Positions 18,335 through 27,526 of a stretch of DNA of 64,000 bases are shown piece after piece. The DNA lies in contig NZNV01000028.1 of NCBI GenBank assembly GCA_002695025.1, forward strand, positions 62,001 to 126,000. Reading direction: 5' to 3'. The first letter of the stretch is position 1, and each line of letters starts with the position of its first letter. The stretch is from Owenweeksia sp. (GTDB taxonomy: Bacteria; Bacteroidota; Bacteroidia; Flavobacteriales; Schleiferiaceae). Both the position numbers and the translations under genes were made by a program. Under the pieces are notes generated by a model, which made no database searches, was not told where the DNA came from, and saw only the letters and a program-made list of their open reading frames with translations.

Positions 18335-18365
18335 TTGCGAACACATCCAAAATTTGATATATTTC
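18335..18365 (+). promoter_or_regulatory. Bacteroidota-type promoter of the abiE genes
   Basis: TTG at 18335-18337, a 20-bp spacer and TATATTTC at 18358-18365 (one mismatch to TAnnTTTG) lie 19 bp before the ATG of the AbiEi gene. Spacing and position fit the Bacteroidota consensus. Confidence 0.55.
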
Positions 18366-18384
18366 GCAAACAAAAACTAAAGCC

Positions 18385-19179
18385 ATGGGAGCGGTTTCAG
18401 AGTTTATCCGTGAACTGCAATCTTACGAAGAGTATGCCTTTTCCCTCCAGGAGTTGAAGCGCACCACCAAAGCTCCGGAATCTTCCTTGCGCAAAGAACT
18501 CTCGCGCCTGGCAAATGATCAGCAAATACTCAATCTAAGAAAGGGCTTTTACCTCATTTTGCCACCACGGTACCAGTCCTATGCCAAATTACCGGTAGGC
18601 CTGTATGTGGATAAACTGTTCAACTTCCTCAACAAACCTTATTATGTTGGCTTTTATTCGGCAGCGGCTCAGCATGGGGCATCCCATCAGCAAATTCAAC
18701 AGGATTATATCATTACCACACCTCCGGCTTTACGAGATATTTCCAAAGGAAATATGCAGTTGCGTTTCTTCAATAGCAGCAGGTGGCCATCAAAGAATAT
18801 CCTAAAAAGAAAATCGGATGCCGGTTATTTCAATATCTCATCTCCGGCCCTGACTTTTGCAGACCTCCTGGAAAATCAGCAACAACTCGGAGGCCTGAAC
18901 CGCATGATGGCCATACTGGAAGAATTGGCCGAAAATCTGGATGAGAAAGATGTGGAAGACCTGCTAAGTTGGTACCGAAATAAAAGTGTTCTGCAACGCA
19001 TGGGTTTCCTGCTGGAAGTAATATCAGGAAATGAAAACATTCAGGGCCTCCTTATTAAATTCCTTCAGGAAGCCTCATTTTATCCCACATTATTGAACCC
19101 GACTAAAGGGCAAAAGCCTGGGAGCACGGGCAACCGCTGGAAAGTAGATGTAAACCTCCAAATAGAAAGTGATCTGTGA
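18385..19179 (+). CDS. abiEi: Type IV toxin-antitoxin AbiEi family antitoxin
   Basis: Protein of 264 residues, antitoxin and autorepressor of an AbiE-type system. Residues 1-60 form a winged helix (YAFSLQELKRTTKAPESSLR; LRKGFYLILPPRY), followed by the AbiEi antitoxin domain with YVDKLFNFLNKPYYVGFYSA near residue 80 and FADLLENQQQLGGLNRMMAI near 155. By family the N-terminal domain binds the promoter and the C-terminal domain counters AbiEii. Its stop overlaps the next start by 4 bp, showing translational coupling with the toxin. It has its own promoter 19 bp upstream. Confidence 0.88.
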   Translation: MGAVSEFIRELQSYEEYAFSLQELKRTTKAPESSLRKELSRLANDQQILNLRKGFYLILPPRYQSYAKLPVGLYVDKLFNFLNKPYYVGFYSAAAQHGASHQQIQQDYIITTPPALRDISKGNMQLRFFNSSRWPSKNILKRKSDAGYFNISSPALTFADLLENQQQLGGLNRMMAILEELAENLDEKDVEDLLSWYRNKSVLQRMGFLLEVISGNENIQGLLIKFLQEASFYPTLLNPTKGQKPGSTGNRWKVDVNLQIESDL

Positions 19180-19967
19180 TACCGAAACCCTACATCGCCC
19201 GCTGGAAAGAACATGTTTCCTGGACCACAAATGAGCAGGTGGAACAAGACCTGATCATTTCAAGAGCTTTGGTGGAACTCTTCTCTGATGACTTCCTCAG
19301 GGAAAACCTGGCCTTCAGAGGCGGTACCGCCTTACATAAACTTTACCTGCATCCCGCACCCCGTTATTCGGAAGACATTGATCTGGTGCAGATCAAAGAA
19401 GATCCCATCAAGCCAATCCTGCAAAGAATTGGAGAAGTAATCACCTTCTTTGAAGAAGAGCGGGTGGTAAAGCAAAAGGCCAGTAATAACAGCATTCTCT
19501 ACCGCTTCACTTCTGAATATAATCCTGATATCCGGCTCCGCCTGAAAATTGAGATCAACTGCCGCGAGCATTTTAACCTGCTGGGCTGGAAAGCTTTCCC
19601 GTTTGAGGTAAAAAGTGATTGGTTTTCGGGAAGCTGTGAAATCACCACCTATCACCTCAACGAACTTTTAGGTACCAAACTCCGCGCTTTGTATCAGCGC
19701 AAAAAAGGACGCGACCTCTTTGATATGTATTATGCTGGCCAAAATGCAACTTTGGATTATGACCTGATTTTGAAGTGCTATCATCAATACATGAATTTTG
19801 CCGTAGGCAAACCACCAAGCCAGAAAGAATTCCTGCGGAACATGGAAGAGAAAAAGACTTCAGCACCTTTCCTTGGGGATATGGAAGCGCTTCTGAAACC
19901 GGGAGTAATTTACGATCAGGATGAGGCTTTTACCTGGCTTGAAGAAAAACTTACAAGCAAGATGTAG
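19176..19967 (+). CDS. abiEii: AbiEii/AbiGii nucleotidyltransferase toxin
   Basis: Protein of 263 residues with the AbiEii nucleotidyltransferase core: FRGGTALHKLY at residues 48-57 (the GG-T motif) and YSEDIDL at 64-70, holding the two metal-binding acidic residues. A later conserved piece is LLGTKLRALYQRKKGRDLFD. Family members transfer nucleotides to tRNA or similar targets and stop growth, which gives abortive infection. It starts with GTG inside the end of the antitoxin gene (4-bp overlap). Length and motifs look complete, so the pair should be functional. Confidence 0.9.
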   Translation: MIPKPYIARWKEHVSWTTNEQVEQDLIISRALVELFSDDFLRENLAFRGGTALHKLYLHPAPRYSEDIDLVQIKEDPIKPILQRIGEVITFFEEERVVKQKASNNSILYRFTSEYNPDIRLRLKIEINCREHFNLLGWKAFPFEVKSDWFSGSCEITTYHLNELLGTKLRALYQRKKGRDLFDMYYAGQNATLDYDLILKCYHQYMNFAVGKPPSQKEFLRNMEEKKTSAPFLGDMEALLKPGVIYDQDEAFTWLEEKLTSKM

Positions 19968-19996
19968 CCTTCCATTTCCCGATCACCGTCAATCCT

Positions 19997-20076
19997 GTTC
20001 AAAACTTGTGAACATCTTCATTCGCAAATTCCCGATGTGTTGACTAAATTTGTCCTGACTAATACTTTCAACACAT
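19997..20076 (+). promoter_or_regulatory. Operator and promoter region of the XRE-led defence operon
   Basis: Two inverted repeats lie in the 107 bp before the XRE gene: GTTCA (19997-20001) with TGAAC (20009-20013), and ATGTGTTGA (20035-20043) with a perfect partner TCAACACAT (20068-20076) that runs into the ATG at 20075. Between the second pair sits a TTG (20040) and TAATACTTT (20060), a weak promoter with near-leaderless start. The layout suits autoregulation by the XRE protein, as in restriction-modification controllers. Confidence 0.5.
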
Positions 20077-20386
20077 GCATAGCCTTGGAAGCCTCATCCG
20101 TAAACTGCGGGAAGAAAAGGAGGAGCCGCTACGTAAAACGGCCGCCTTTCTTGAAATGGACCCCGCCTTGCTCAGCAAGATTGAGCGTGGGCAGCGCAAG
20201 CCCAGTAGGGAGCAGGTAGAAAAGCTTGCAGATTACCTTGGTGGGGACAAAAAAGAATTTCTCGTGGCCTGGCTTAGTGACCGTATTTACTACGAAGTAC
20301 AAGGCGAAAGCTTTGCCGAAGAAGCATTGCGTGTGGCGGAGGACCGAATTAAGTATGAAACCAAAAAACCAAACAAAGACAAATGA
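20075..20386 (+). CDS. XRE family helix-turn-helix regulator
   Basis: DNA-binding protein of 103 residues. The XRE/Cro fold is clear: LGSLIRKLREEKEEPLRKTA, then LEMDPALLSKIERGQRKPSR, with the recognition helix near residues 33-45 (LLSKIERG). The C-terminal 40 residues are charged and helical. It overlaps the next gene by 4 bp (ATGA), so it is the first gene of the five-gene operon and its probable controller, much like a C protein of restriction systems. The inverted repeats just upstream are its likely operator. Confidence 0.88.
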   Translation: MHSLGSLIRKLREEKEEPLRKTAAFLEMDPALLSKIERGQRKPSREQVEKLADYLGGDKKEFLVAWLSDRIYYEVQGESFAEEALRVAEDRIKYETKKPNKDK

Positions 20387-22218
20387 TTCTGAAGAAAGCT
20401 GTTATTTCAAATTTTAGAAGCATCAGTGGCACCGTGGAAGTAAGCTTCAACCATTTCAATTGTATCGTAGGTCAGAATGATGCAGGTAAGTCTACCATCC
20501 TTAAAGCCTTGGACGCTTTTCTCAATGAACCTCCTTTGGATAAAGCAGAGCACAACGTCAACGCGACAGAGGACTCAATATCTGTAGAGCTGCATTTTGA
20601 TCCTCAAAACTTCAGCTTTTCACTAGGTGAGCAGATTGACACAACCTTTGAGGCCGAAGAAATCGTAAACGAAGCCGGGCTACTCGTAATAAAAAAAGTT
20701 TGGAATGTCACGGCTTCCGTGGGAAAGCCAAAATTGTCGATAGTGCGAAAGCAGTATGAAGGAGACAATGACTTTTTACTCAAGTCAGAAAAGCAACTAA
20801 TATCACAGTGCAAGGAGAAAGAGATTCCCACCACTAAAGGAAACGGAGAAGAGTTCAACAACGTAGAAAAACGCCAGAAGCTCAGAGCGCATAATGATTC
20901 TACGCATGTTGCTTTCGAGTACGCTTATGAAGACATGCCCACCTCTGGCACAAGTAAGGCAAAAATGATTGCAGATGCCATAAAGCAGGCGCTACCAGCT
21001 TTTCAATACTTCAAAGCTGACACTTCTCTTTCTGACACTGACGCTGCCATTCAGAGGTATTTCAAGAAAATGGCTTTTGATCTAATCAAAACGGAGATTG
21101 ATACTGATGAAATCGAAACCCAAGTTAGAGATCAACTACAGGAGGCCTTGGCCAAAATTACTTCCAAAATAAACGAGGTTGTAAAATCCACAGACACCGT
21201 ACGGGCTAATGTCGATTTCGACTGGAACAAGCTGATCTCTACTTCATTTGTTAGCGATAACACAGGAACAGATCTTCCTTTGAGTTCGCGTGGGGATGGC
21301 TTCAGAAGAATTACCATGATGTCATACTTTGAGTATTTGGCCGAAACTGAAAGGAAGGATGAAAACCAACAGATCATTTTTGGTTTTGAAGAACCCGAAA
21401 CTTTTCTGCACCCTTCAGCACAAGAAGACCTTTTTGAAAAACTGGTGGGACTAACTGAGAACGGTTATCAGGTAGTTTTATCAACCCATTCTTCCACAAT
21501 TGTGGGGAATAGCCAGAAAGAACACCTGATTCACATTTCCAGGCCAGATAATGTATATTCCATTGAGCAAACGGAGGTGAATTACAAAGCCATTGCTCAA
21601 GATCTCGGAATAAAGCCAGATAACACATTTACTCCGCTTTTTTCTACGGCAAGAGGACTTCTACTTGTTGAAGGAGTAAGCGATGTTATTGCTTTAAATC
21701 ATAACTCATTGGCATATAAGGAGGCTGATGCTGTATCAAACACATTTGAAGAACTTGGAATTCTCATTGTGCCTTTAGGCAGTTGTGGTGCGGTTAAGCA
21801 TTGGGTTAACTTGGAGCTTTTCACAAAACTAGAAAAACCCTTCCATATATTTTTAGATAGTGATAAGGAAGAATTAGCTGCACAATCACTAAATGAAAGG
21901 TTAATGTCCAAATACGGACTGGAACCTGGTCAGCATTACACGCTCACCAAAAAACGACTTCTTGAGAATTATATCCATCCTGATGCTTTAAAACGACTTG
22001 TCCCAGGTTTAGAGATCCAATATGGGGACTTTGATCATGCAAAAAACTGTTGTGGCAAACATCCAAATAACGAAATGAGGACTGCTCTTGGAGGATATGA
22101 CGTAGCCGAAAAGCACTATAGAAGTCTCACTTTTGACGAACTACGCATGAGCTGGTTCGATGGTGAAGAAGATGAATTTATCAACCTGTTCAACACGATA
22201 AAAGCAAAACTAAACTAA
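20383..22218 (+). CDS. OLD family ATP-dependent endonuclease (AAA ATPase plus TOPRIM)
   Basis: Protein of 611 residues. Walker A is GQNDAGKST (residues 30-38), an ABC-type signature lies in LSSRGDGFRRITMM (about 305), Walker B is FGFEEPETFLHP (about 333) and the switch His is in VVLSTHSS (about 368). The TOPRIM nuclease follows: LLLVEGVSDVIAL with the catalytic Glu near 429, and IFLDSDKEEL near 490. OLD proteins are ATP-regulated DNases, several of them anti-phage. There is no UvrD-like partner, so it is not a Gabija pair. It overlaps the XRE gene by 4 bp and the methylase by 1 bp. It looks more AT-rich than the restriction gene downstream, judged by eye. Confidence 0.87.
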   Translation: MILKKAVISNFRSISGTVEVSFNHFNCIVGQNDAGKSTILKALDAFLNEPPLDKAEHNVNATEDSISVELHFDPQNFSFSLGEQIDTTFEAEEIVNEAGLLVIKKVWNVTASVGKPKLSIVRKQYEGDNDFLLKSEKQLISQCKEKEIPTTKGNGEEFNNVEKRQKLRAHNDSTHVAFEYAYEDMPTSGTSKAKMIADAIKQALPAFQYFKADTSLSDTDAAIQRYFKKMAFDLIKTEIDTDEIETQVRDQLQEALAKITSKINEVVKSTDTVRANVDFDWNKLISTSFVSDNTGTDLPLSSRGDGFRRITMMSYFEYLAETERKDENQQIIFGFEEPETFLHPSAQEDLFEKLVGLTENGYQVVLSTHSSTIVGNSQKEHLIHISRPDNVYSIEQTEVNYKAIAQDLGIKPDNTFTPLFSTARGLLLVEGVSDVIALNHNSLAYKEADAVSNTFEELGILIVPLGSCGAVKHWVNLELFTKLEKPFHIFLDSDKEELAAQSLNERLMSKYGLEPGQHYTLTKKRLLENYIHPDALKRLVPGLEIQYGDFDHAKNCCGKHPNNEMRTALGGYDVAEKHYRSLTFDELRMSWFDGEEDEFINLFNTIKAKLN

Positions 22219-23873
22219 TGCCAACCCTCAACTTCAAAGGAAAATCTTTCGTGCAAAACCATCACCTGGCGGTGAAGTACCACCAGTTGGTGCCCATGAA
22301 GGAAAAGAGCCTTACGGAAAAAGTCTCCCTGCACGACAACCTGGTAATACAAGGCGATAACCTGAAAGCCCTAAAGGCCCTGCTGCCAAATTATGGCGGT
22401 AAAGTAAAAGTAGTGTTTATCGACCCTCCATATAATACCGGAAATGAAGGCTGGATTTATAATGATCGGGTTAACAGCCCCATGATTACAGAGTGGCTTG
22501 GTAAAACTGTCGATAAGGATGACTTGACGCGGCATGATAAATGGCTTTGCATGATGACTCCACGATTGAAACTTATTAAGGAGTTGATGGCTCCAGATGG
22601 CATTATTGCAGTTGCGATTGACGATAATGAAATATTTCATTTAGGAAGTTTGATGGATGAGGTTTTTGGCCCACTTAACAAACTTGCTTGTGCTCCATGG
22701 CAGGCTGAGCCTAGTGGAGGCAAAGAAAAAACGAGGCTTCGCAGTGGCCATGAGTATGTTATGATTTATCACAATGGTGACATTAGTTCCTTAAGCCAAG
22801 AAGAAAGATCTACAGGTAAACTTGATCGGCAGGACAAGTGGGGGAAATATCGAAAAGGTAGAGAGCTAAGAAAGTGGGGCGGCACATCCTCAAGAGAAGA
22901 TAGGCAAGGTCAGTGGTATCCGCTAAAGACGCCTACTGGAGCAACGGTCTATCCATATAAAAATGATGGTTCAGAAGGACATTGGCGTTGGGGGAAAAAT
23001 CAAAAGATGAAAGCCATTATTGAAGAACCTGAAGTGGCACATTGGGAACTGAGTCCATATGATGAAGGAGTTTTGGTTAATGGTGAAAGGGAACGATGGG
23101 TACCGTTCGAGAAAATAAGAGATGCGAAAAAAAGTGTAGGATGGAGTACATGGTTAGATTCTTATGGTTTCAATGCCGATGCGACACGAACATTAAAAGA
23201 GCTTTTCGGAAAGAAGATATTCGATACTCCAAAGCCGATTCAACTAGTCGAATGGATCATCTCTCTTCACGAAGATGAGAATGCTCTTGTACTGGATAGC
23301 TTTTCTGGATCAGGTAGTACAGCCCATGCTGTGTTGAACCTCAACTATGAGGATGAAGGGGATCGTAAGTTTATTCTAGTAGAGATGGAGCCTGACATCG
23401 CTGATATCACGAGAGAAAGGGTACACCGTGTAATTCAAGGTGAGCCAAAATTCGGGTCAAAAGATCAGAGAATTATCAATGGAGTAGGCGGTACTTTCAG
23501 CTACTTTGAGCTGGGCGATCCTATTGAAATGGAAAGCATCCTGCACGGTGAAAACTTTCCTTCTTATGCCGACCTGGCGCGCTACCTTTTCTACACGGCC
23601 ACGGGCGAGGAGTTTGATCCCAACCAACTGAACGAGGAAGAAAATTTCATTGGTAGCAGTAAAGACTATGATGCCTACCTTCTGTATAAGCCCGATGTAG
23701 AGTATCTGAAAAACACCGCACTTACCCTGGAACGGGCAAGGAAATTTGCTGCCAAGAGCGGAAAGAAAAGCCTGGTGTTTGCCCCTGCCAAATTTGTGGA
23801 TACGCATACCCTGCTGGAGCTTCGGGTGGATTACTGCCAGTTGCCTTTTGAAATCTATAAACTAAAAGGTTAA
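22218..23873 (+). CDS. mod: Type III restriction-modification methyltransferase (Mod)
   Basis: Adenine-specific DNA methylase of 551 residues. The catalytic motif DPPY is at residues 69-72 in VFIDPPYNTGNEGW and the AdoMet-binding motif follows late, at about 360 (DSFSGSGSTAHAVL), the order of beta-class Mod subunits. The part between is the target-recognition region. Both ends (about codons 1-90 and 430-551) look GC-richer than the middle, which suggests an exchanged recognition domain. It starts on the last base of the OLD gene stop (TAATG) and ends the same way on the restriction gene, so it is translationally coupled on both sides. No simple repeat tract that would give phase variation was seen. 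Confidence 0.93.
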   Translation: MPTLNFKGKSFVQNHHLAVKYHQLVPMKEKSLTEKVSLHDNLVIQGDNLKALKALLPNYGGKVKVVFIDPPYNTGNEGWIYNDRVNSPMITEWLGKTVDKDDLTRHDKWLCMMTPRLKLIKELMAPDGIIAVAIDDNEIFHLGSLMDEVFGPLNKLACAPWQAEPSGGKEKTRLRSGHEYVMIYHNGDISSLSQEERSTGKLDRQDKWGKYRKGRELRKWGGTSSREDRQGQWYPLKTPTGATVYPYKNDGSEGHWRWGKNQKMKAIIEEPEVAHWELSPYDEGVLVNGERERWVPFEKIRDAKKSVGWSTWLDSYGFNADATRTLKELFGKKIFDTPKPIQLVEWIISLHEDENALVLDSFSGSGSTAHAVLNLNYEDEGDRKFILVEMEPDIADITRERVHRVIQGEPKFGSKDQRIINGVGGTFSYFELGDPIEMESILHGENFPSYADLARYLFYTATGEEFDPNQLNEEENFIGSSKDYDAYLLYKPDVEYLKNTALTLERARKFAAKSGKKSLVFAPAKFVDTHTLLELRVDYCQLPFEIYKLKG

Positions 23874-26389
23874 TGGAACTCAAGGATTATCAGAAAAAGG
23901 TTACATCCAAGCTGAAGGAATACCTCCTGGCACTTTCGGAGTTCAAGGACAAGTACGAAAAGGCCATTGAGTTTGACCCCGATATGGCCAAAGACTACAA
24001 CTTTCCGCGTAAGGCCTGGGAGAAAGCCGTAGGCAATATTTACCATTCCAGTTCCAACGGTATTGATGAACCCTTGCCCGAGCTTTACCTGAAAGTACCT
24101 ACGGGTGGAGGGAAAACCATTTTGGCCTGCCATAGCATCGACCACATCAACAAAACCTACCTGAAGAAGCAAACAGGATTGGTGTTATGGATCGTGCCCA
24201 CCTCCCAGATCTATCGGCAAACCCTTACTAATCTGCGCAACCGCGAGCATCCTTACCGCCAGGTTCTGGACATTTCGAGCGGGGGCCGCACACTGATAAA
24301 AGAAAAGACGGAGCATTTCAGCCGATTGGATACCGAGGAAAACCTGGTGATCCTATTGTTGATGCTTCCATCGGCAAACCGCCAGAACAAAGACACACTG
24401 AAAATTTTTCAGGATTCAGGAGCCTTTACGGATTTCTTCCCGCCCGAAGACAATTACAAGGCCAATGAAGCCCTGTTGGAGAAAATCCCCAACCTGGATT
24501 ATTTCGGGGAGGAAAACGAAGCCTTTGGCCGCACCCTTAAAACCTCTATGGGCAATACGTTAAAAGTGTTGCAACCTATCGTAATTGTGGACGAAGGCCA
24601 CAAAGCCTACAGCGAAAATGCGCGGAACACCATCCGCAATTTCAATCCATGTTTTATCCTGGAGCTTTCGGCCACACCCCCCAAAAACACCAACAAACTG
24701 GTGGAGATCACGGGCCGTGAATTGAACGAAGAGGAAATGATCAAACTGGACATTCACCTCACCAACAAAACCAGTCTGGATTGGAAAGATACCATGCTCA
24801 GTTCGGTGGAGAAGCGGGATGAACTGGAGAAAAGAGCCGTGGAGTACGAACAGAACACGGGGGAAAACATCAGGCCGATCAACCTTATCCAGGTAGAGCG
24901 AACGGGCAAAGATCAGCGCGAAGGAAAGTTCATCCATTCAGAAGATGTAAAGGAATTTTTGATCAAGCAGTGCAACATTCCTGAAGATCATATCGCCATC
25001 AAAAGCAGCGAGAAGGATGATATTGAAGGAATCAACCTCTTTGACAGGGATTGCCCTATCCGTTACATTATCACCAAACAGGCGCTTCAGGAAGGTTGGG
25101 ACTGTTCCTTTGCATACATCCTTACAATACTCACCAATCCCAGTTCCCAAACGGGTATTACACAGTTGATCGGACGCATTCTGCGTCAGCCCAATGCCCG
25201 CAAAACCAAGGTGCGTGAATTGGATGAATGCTACGTTTATACCTTCAGACAAAATGCTGCCAGTCTCGTGAAAGGCATCAAGAGCAGTCTGGAAAGTGAA
25301 GGCTTGGGCGATATAGCAGGAAGAGTTTCCGTAGATAGCGGTGATGAAACCGAAGGTAATGTGTTAAAGGAGCGGATAATGAAGCATCGCCCTCGCTTCA
25401 AAGAATTTGAAGGTAAGATATACCTACCCAAGTTTGTAATACAGGAAAAAGAGAGTTGGCGTGATATCATCTATGAGGTGGATATTCTTGGGAACATCGA
25501 TTACGAGAAGATCGACCTGGATGAGCTGAGAGATGTTTCGCTATCCAAAAACCGCAAACAGGAGCAGGAGCTGATCCTTGGCCTTTCGGAGGAAGAGCGG
25601 GCTTTGCTGAAGGAAAAAGGGCGCACCGAGAAAGACATTCGCCTGGAAATTGATGATGTGTTTATGACCCGCCAGATTGTGGATCTTGTACCGAATCCCT
25701 GGATCGGCTATGAGCTTGGTAAAAAGGCCCTGGAAATCTTCAGGGAGGAATATGAGGAAGATATTATAGCAGCCAACTTCGTTTTCATTATCGAGGAACT
25801 GAAAAAGGTTTTGGAAAAAGAGCGTAACCGCCTGGCCGAGGCGGTTTTCAGAAATCTGGTGGAAGACAAAACCCTTTGCTTCTTTTTGATAACGGGTGAG
25901 GGCGGATTTAAGATCCCGCCTCACATTCGGGTAAGGAGCAATAAGCAACTGATCCGTGAGGATAACACTGAGGTTCAGAAAAGCCTCTTCGACTATGTGC
26001 CCGAAGAAAATGTAAACGAACTGGAGCGTTCGGTGGCCATTTACCTGGATGAGCAGGAAAACCTGCTGTGGTGGTACCGCAACATGTCGAAGCAGGACTA
26101 CCACATCCAGGGCTGGAAAAAAGGAAAGATCTACCCTGACTTTATTGCTTCGGACGTGGGTTCTGAAGATTCAGAAAAGTACGGCAGCGTTTACGTGATT
26201 GAAACCAAAGGCCTACACCTCAAGAATGATGATACAAAGTATAAGCAGGATGTATTTGCCCTGTGCAATGAATTGGGCACCCGCAAAGCCTGGAAGGAGC
26301 TCGACCTTGATTTTCCCGATGAGAAAATTGAGTTCCAGGTGATTTTTGAAGATGAGTGGAAAAGCAGGATTAATGGGATATTCAGTTAA
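23873..26389 (+). CDS. res: Type III restriction subunit (Res), DEAD-like helicase plus nuclease
   Basis: Protein of 838 residues that partners Mod. Walker A is PTGGGKT (residues 76-82), motif II reads DEGH (about 240), motif III SATPP (about 267), and motif VI-like ITQLIGRILRQPNARK lies near 425. The C-terminal PD-(D/E)xK nuclease is IYPDFIAS (about 755) with VIETKG (about 775). It would translocate or signal along DNA from unmethylated sites and cut. It begins on the last base of the mod stop codon (TAATG). Base composition is GC-richer than the OLD and SIR2 genes on each side. Length is somewhat shorter than the 950-1000 of classic EcoP1I-type Res. Confidence 0.92.
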   Translation: MELKDYQKKVTSKLKEYLLALSEFKDKYEKAIEFDPDMAKDYNFPRKAWEKAVGNIYHSSSNGIDEPLPELYLKVPTGGGKTILACHSIDHINKTYLKKQTGLVLWIVPTSQIYRQTLTNLRNREHPYRQVLDISSGGRTLIKEKTEHFSRLDTEENLVILLLMLPSANRQNKDTLKIFQDSGAFTDFFPPEDNYKANEALLEKIPNLDYFGEENEAFGRTLKTSMGNTLKVLQPIVIVDEGHKAYSENARNTIRNFNPCFILELSATPPKNTNKLVEITGRELNEEEMIKLDIHLTNKTSLDWKDTMLSSVEKRDELEKRAVEYEQNTGENIRPINLIQVERTGKDQREGKFIHSEDVKEFLIKQCNIPEDHIAIKSSEKDDIEGINLFDRDCPIRYIITKQALQEGWDCSFAYILTILTNPSSQTGITQLIGRILRQPNARKTKVRELDECYVYTFRQNAASLVKGIKSSLESEGLGDIAGRVSVDSGDETEGNVLKERIMKHRPRFKEFEGKIYLPKFVIQEKESWRDIIYEVDILGNIDYEKIDLDELRDVSLSKNRKQEQELILGLSEEERALLKEKGRTEKDIRLEIDDVFMTRQIVDLVPNPWIGYELGKKALEIFREEYEEDIIAANFVFIIEELKKVLEKERNRLAEAVFRNLVEDKTLCFFLITGEGGFKIPPHIRVRSNKQLIREDNTEVQKSLFDYVPEENVNELERSVAIYLDEQENLLWWYRNMSKQDYHIQGWKKGKIYPDFIASDVGSEDSEKYGSVYVIETKGLHLKNDDTKYKQDVFALCNELGTRKAWKELDLDFPDEKIEFQVIFEDEWKSRINGIFS

Positions 26390-26424
26390 TATTCCGAAAA
26401 AATTCAGACTTTAACTGTATACGT

Positions 26425-27468
26425 ATGGCGAGAGAATTAAGTCGAACTGTGACTTACTATTTAGGGGCTGGGGCCAGCTATAATGCGCTTCCTATAGTGA
26501 ATGAGATGAAAAACGGCCTGAACAAGATTAGCCGTAATTTCGGAAAATATCAGGCAATAGGAGATCCTTTCGCAAAAAAAATGTGGGAGGATTTTAACTG
26601 GCTTTCCGATCAACATACTAAGTATTACTCGATAGATACCGCAGCAAATGTTTTCTTCAGGAGAGGAGGAGGCTCAAGGAGCACAGACCTTCATCGCCTG
26701 AAAAATGCGGTTTCACTTTATTTTTTACTTGAACAACTCGAATGTGTTAGTGAAAAGATGGAAAGTATTAAAGATGAACCTATAGATAATAGGTATTTCC
26801 GTTTGTTGGCTTATTTCTTTGGTGACTCTCCTTCTTATAATCTTCCACCAAATCTGAACTTTATATCATGGAACTACGACATCCAGATTGAGCTAGCTTA
26901 TCATCATTTTACAGGGAATGACAGGTTCTCAGAATCGACTAATGACCTGAACAGTCTTCCAAGAGGTGGTAAATACAATTTTGTAAAGAAGGATATTGAT
27001 ACAGGCAAATTGGTTCATCTAAATGGCATTGCGGGTCTAAGTGAACACCACGAACAGAATGGCGAGGTTCTTTACAGCCTTTATGATAGGATTGAAAGAA
27101 ATTCTATAGAGGACATTTTTAACAGCTTGAACAAAACAGATTTTTTCAACAAGTACAGCAGTGAGTATATGTTGAGTTTTGCTTGGGAGAAGGGGTTAAG
27201 CAGGGAGTATCAGAACAGAGCTATGGAAATAATGAAGGCCACTGATGACCTCGTAATTATCGGGTACTCTTTTCCCAACTTTAATAGAGACACCGATAGA
27301 ACATTGATAAAAGCTTTCCTGGAGAACAATAGACAAGAAAAGCATATCTATTTGCAGGATCCAAAGGAGGATGTGAAGCGGAAGTTTGAAAATTTGTTCC
27401 AGCCTAAGAATATTCCTGTAACTCAAGAAAAGGACAAGGAAGAGTTTTTTATTCCTCCGTACATATAA
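26425..27468 (+). CDS. SIR2-like protein, probable defence effector
   Basis: Protein of 347 residues. The N-terminus TVTYYLGAGASYNALPIVNE has the Rossmann GAGAS motif (14-18); NFISWNYDIQIELAY (about 150) carries the Asn and Asp of the SIR2 NAD pocket; LVHLNGIAG (about 195) holds the probable catalytic His; and DDLVIIGYSFPNFNRDTDRT (about 275) is the GYSFP motif seen in defence SIR2 proteins. By family it would bind and perhaps destroy NAD on infection; whether this one does is inference. It follows the restriction gene by 35 bp, same strand, and is the last gene of the operon. It is AT-richer than res. Confidence 0.82.
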   Translation: MARELSRTVTYYLGAGASYNALPIVNEMKNGLNKISRNFGKYQAIGDPFAKKMWEDFNWLSDQHTKYYSIDTAANVFFRRGGGSRSTDLHRLKNAVSLYFLLEQLECVSEKMESIKDEPIDNRYFRLLAYFFGDSPSYNLPPNLNFISWNYDIQIELAYHHFTGNDRFSESTNDLNSLPRGGKYNFVKKDIDTGKLVHLNGIAGLSEHHEQNGEVLYSLYDRIERNSIEDIFNSLNKTDFFNKYSSEYMLSFAWEKGLSREYQNRAMEIMKATDDLVIIGYSFPNFNRDTDRTLIKAFLENNRQEKHIYLQDPKEDVKRKFENLFQPKNIPVTQEKDKEEFFIPPYI

Positions 27469-27526
27469 GTCGGAGTATTAGGCTTAAACCGGAGCTTGCG
27501 ACACAAAATTTAGGATAGTCCCATGT

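Noticed and set aside
20383-22218. Gabija system (GajA-like)
   Set aside because: The OLD-type ATPase/TOPRIM fits GajA in general form, but no UvrD-like GajB follows; the next gene is a methyltransferase.
22218-23873. Possible phase-variable type III mod gene
   Set aside because: No homopolymer or short tandem repeat tract was seen in or before the gene.
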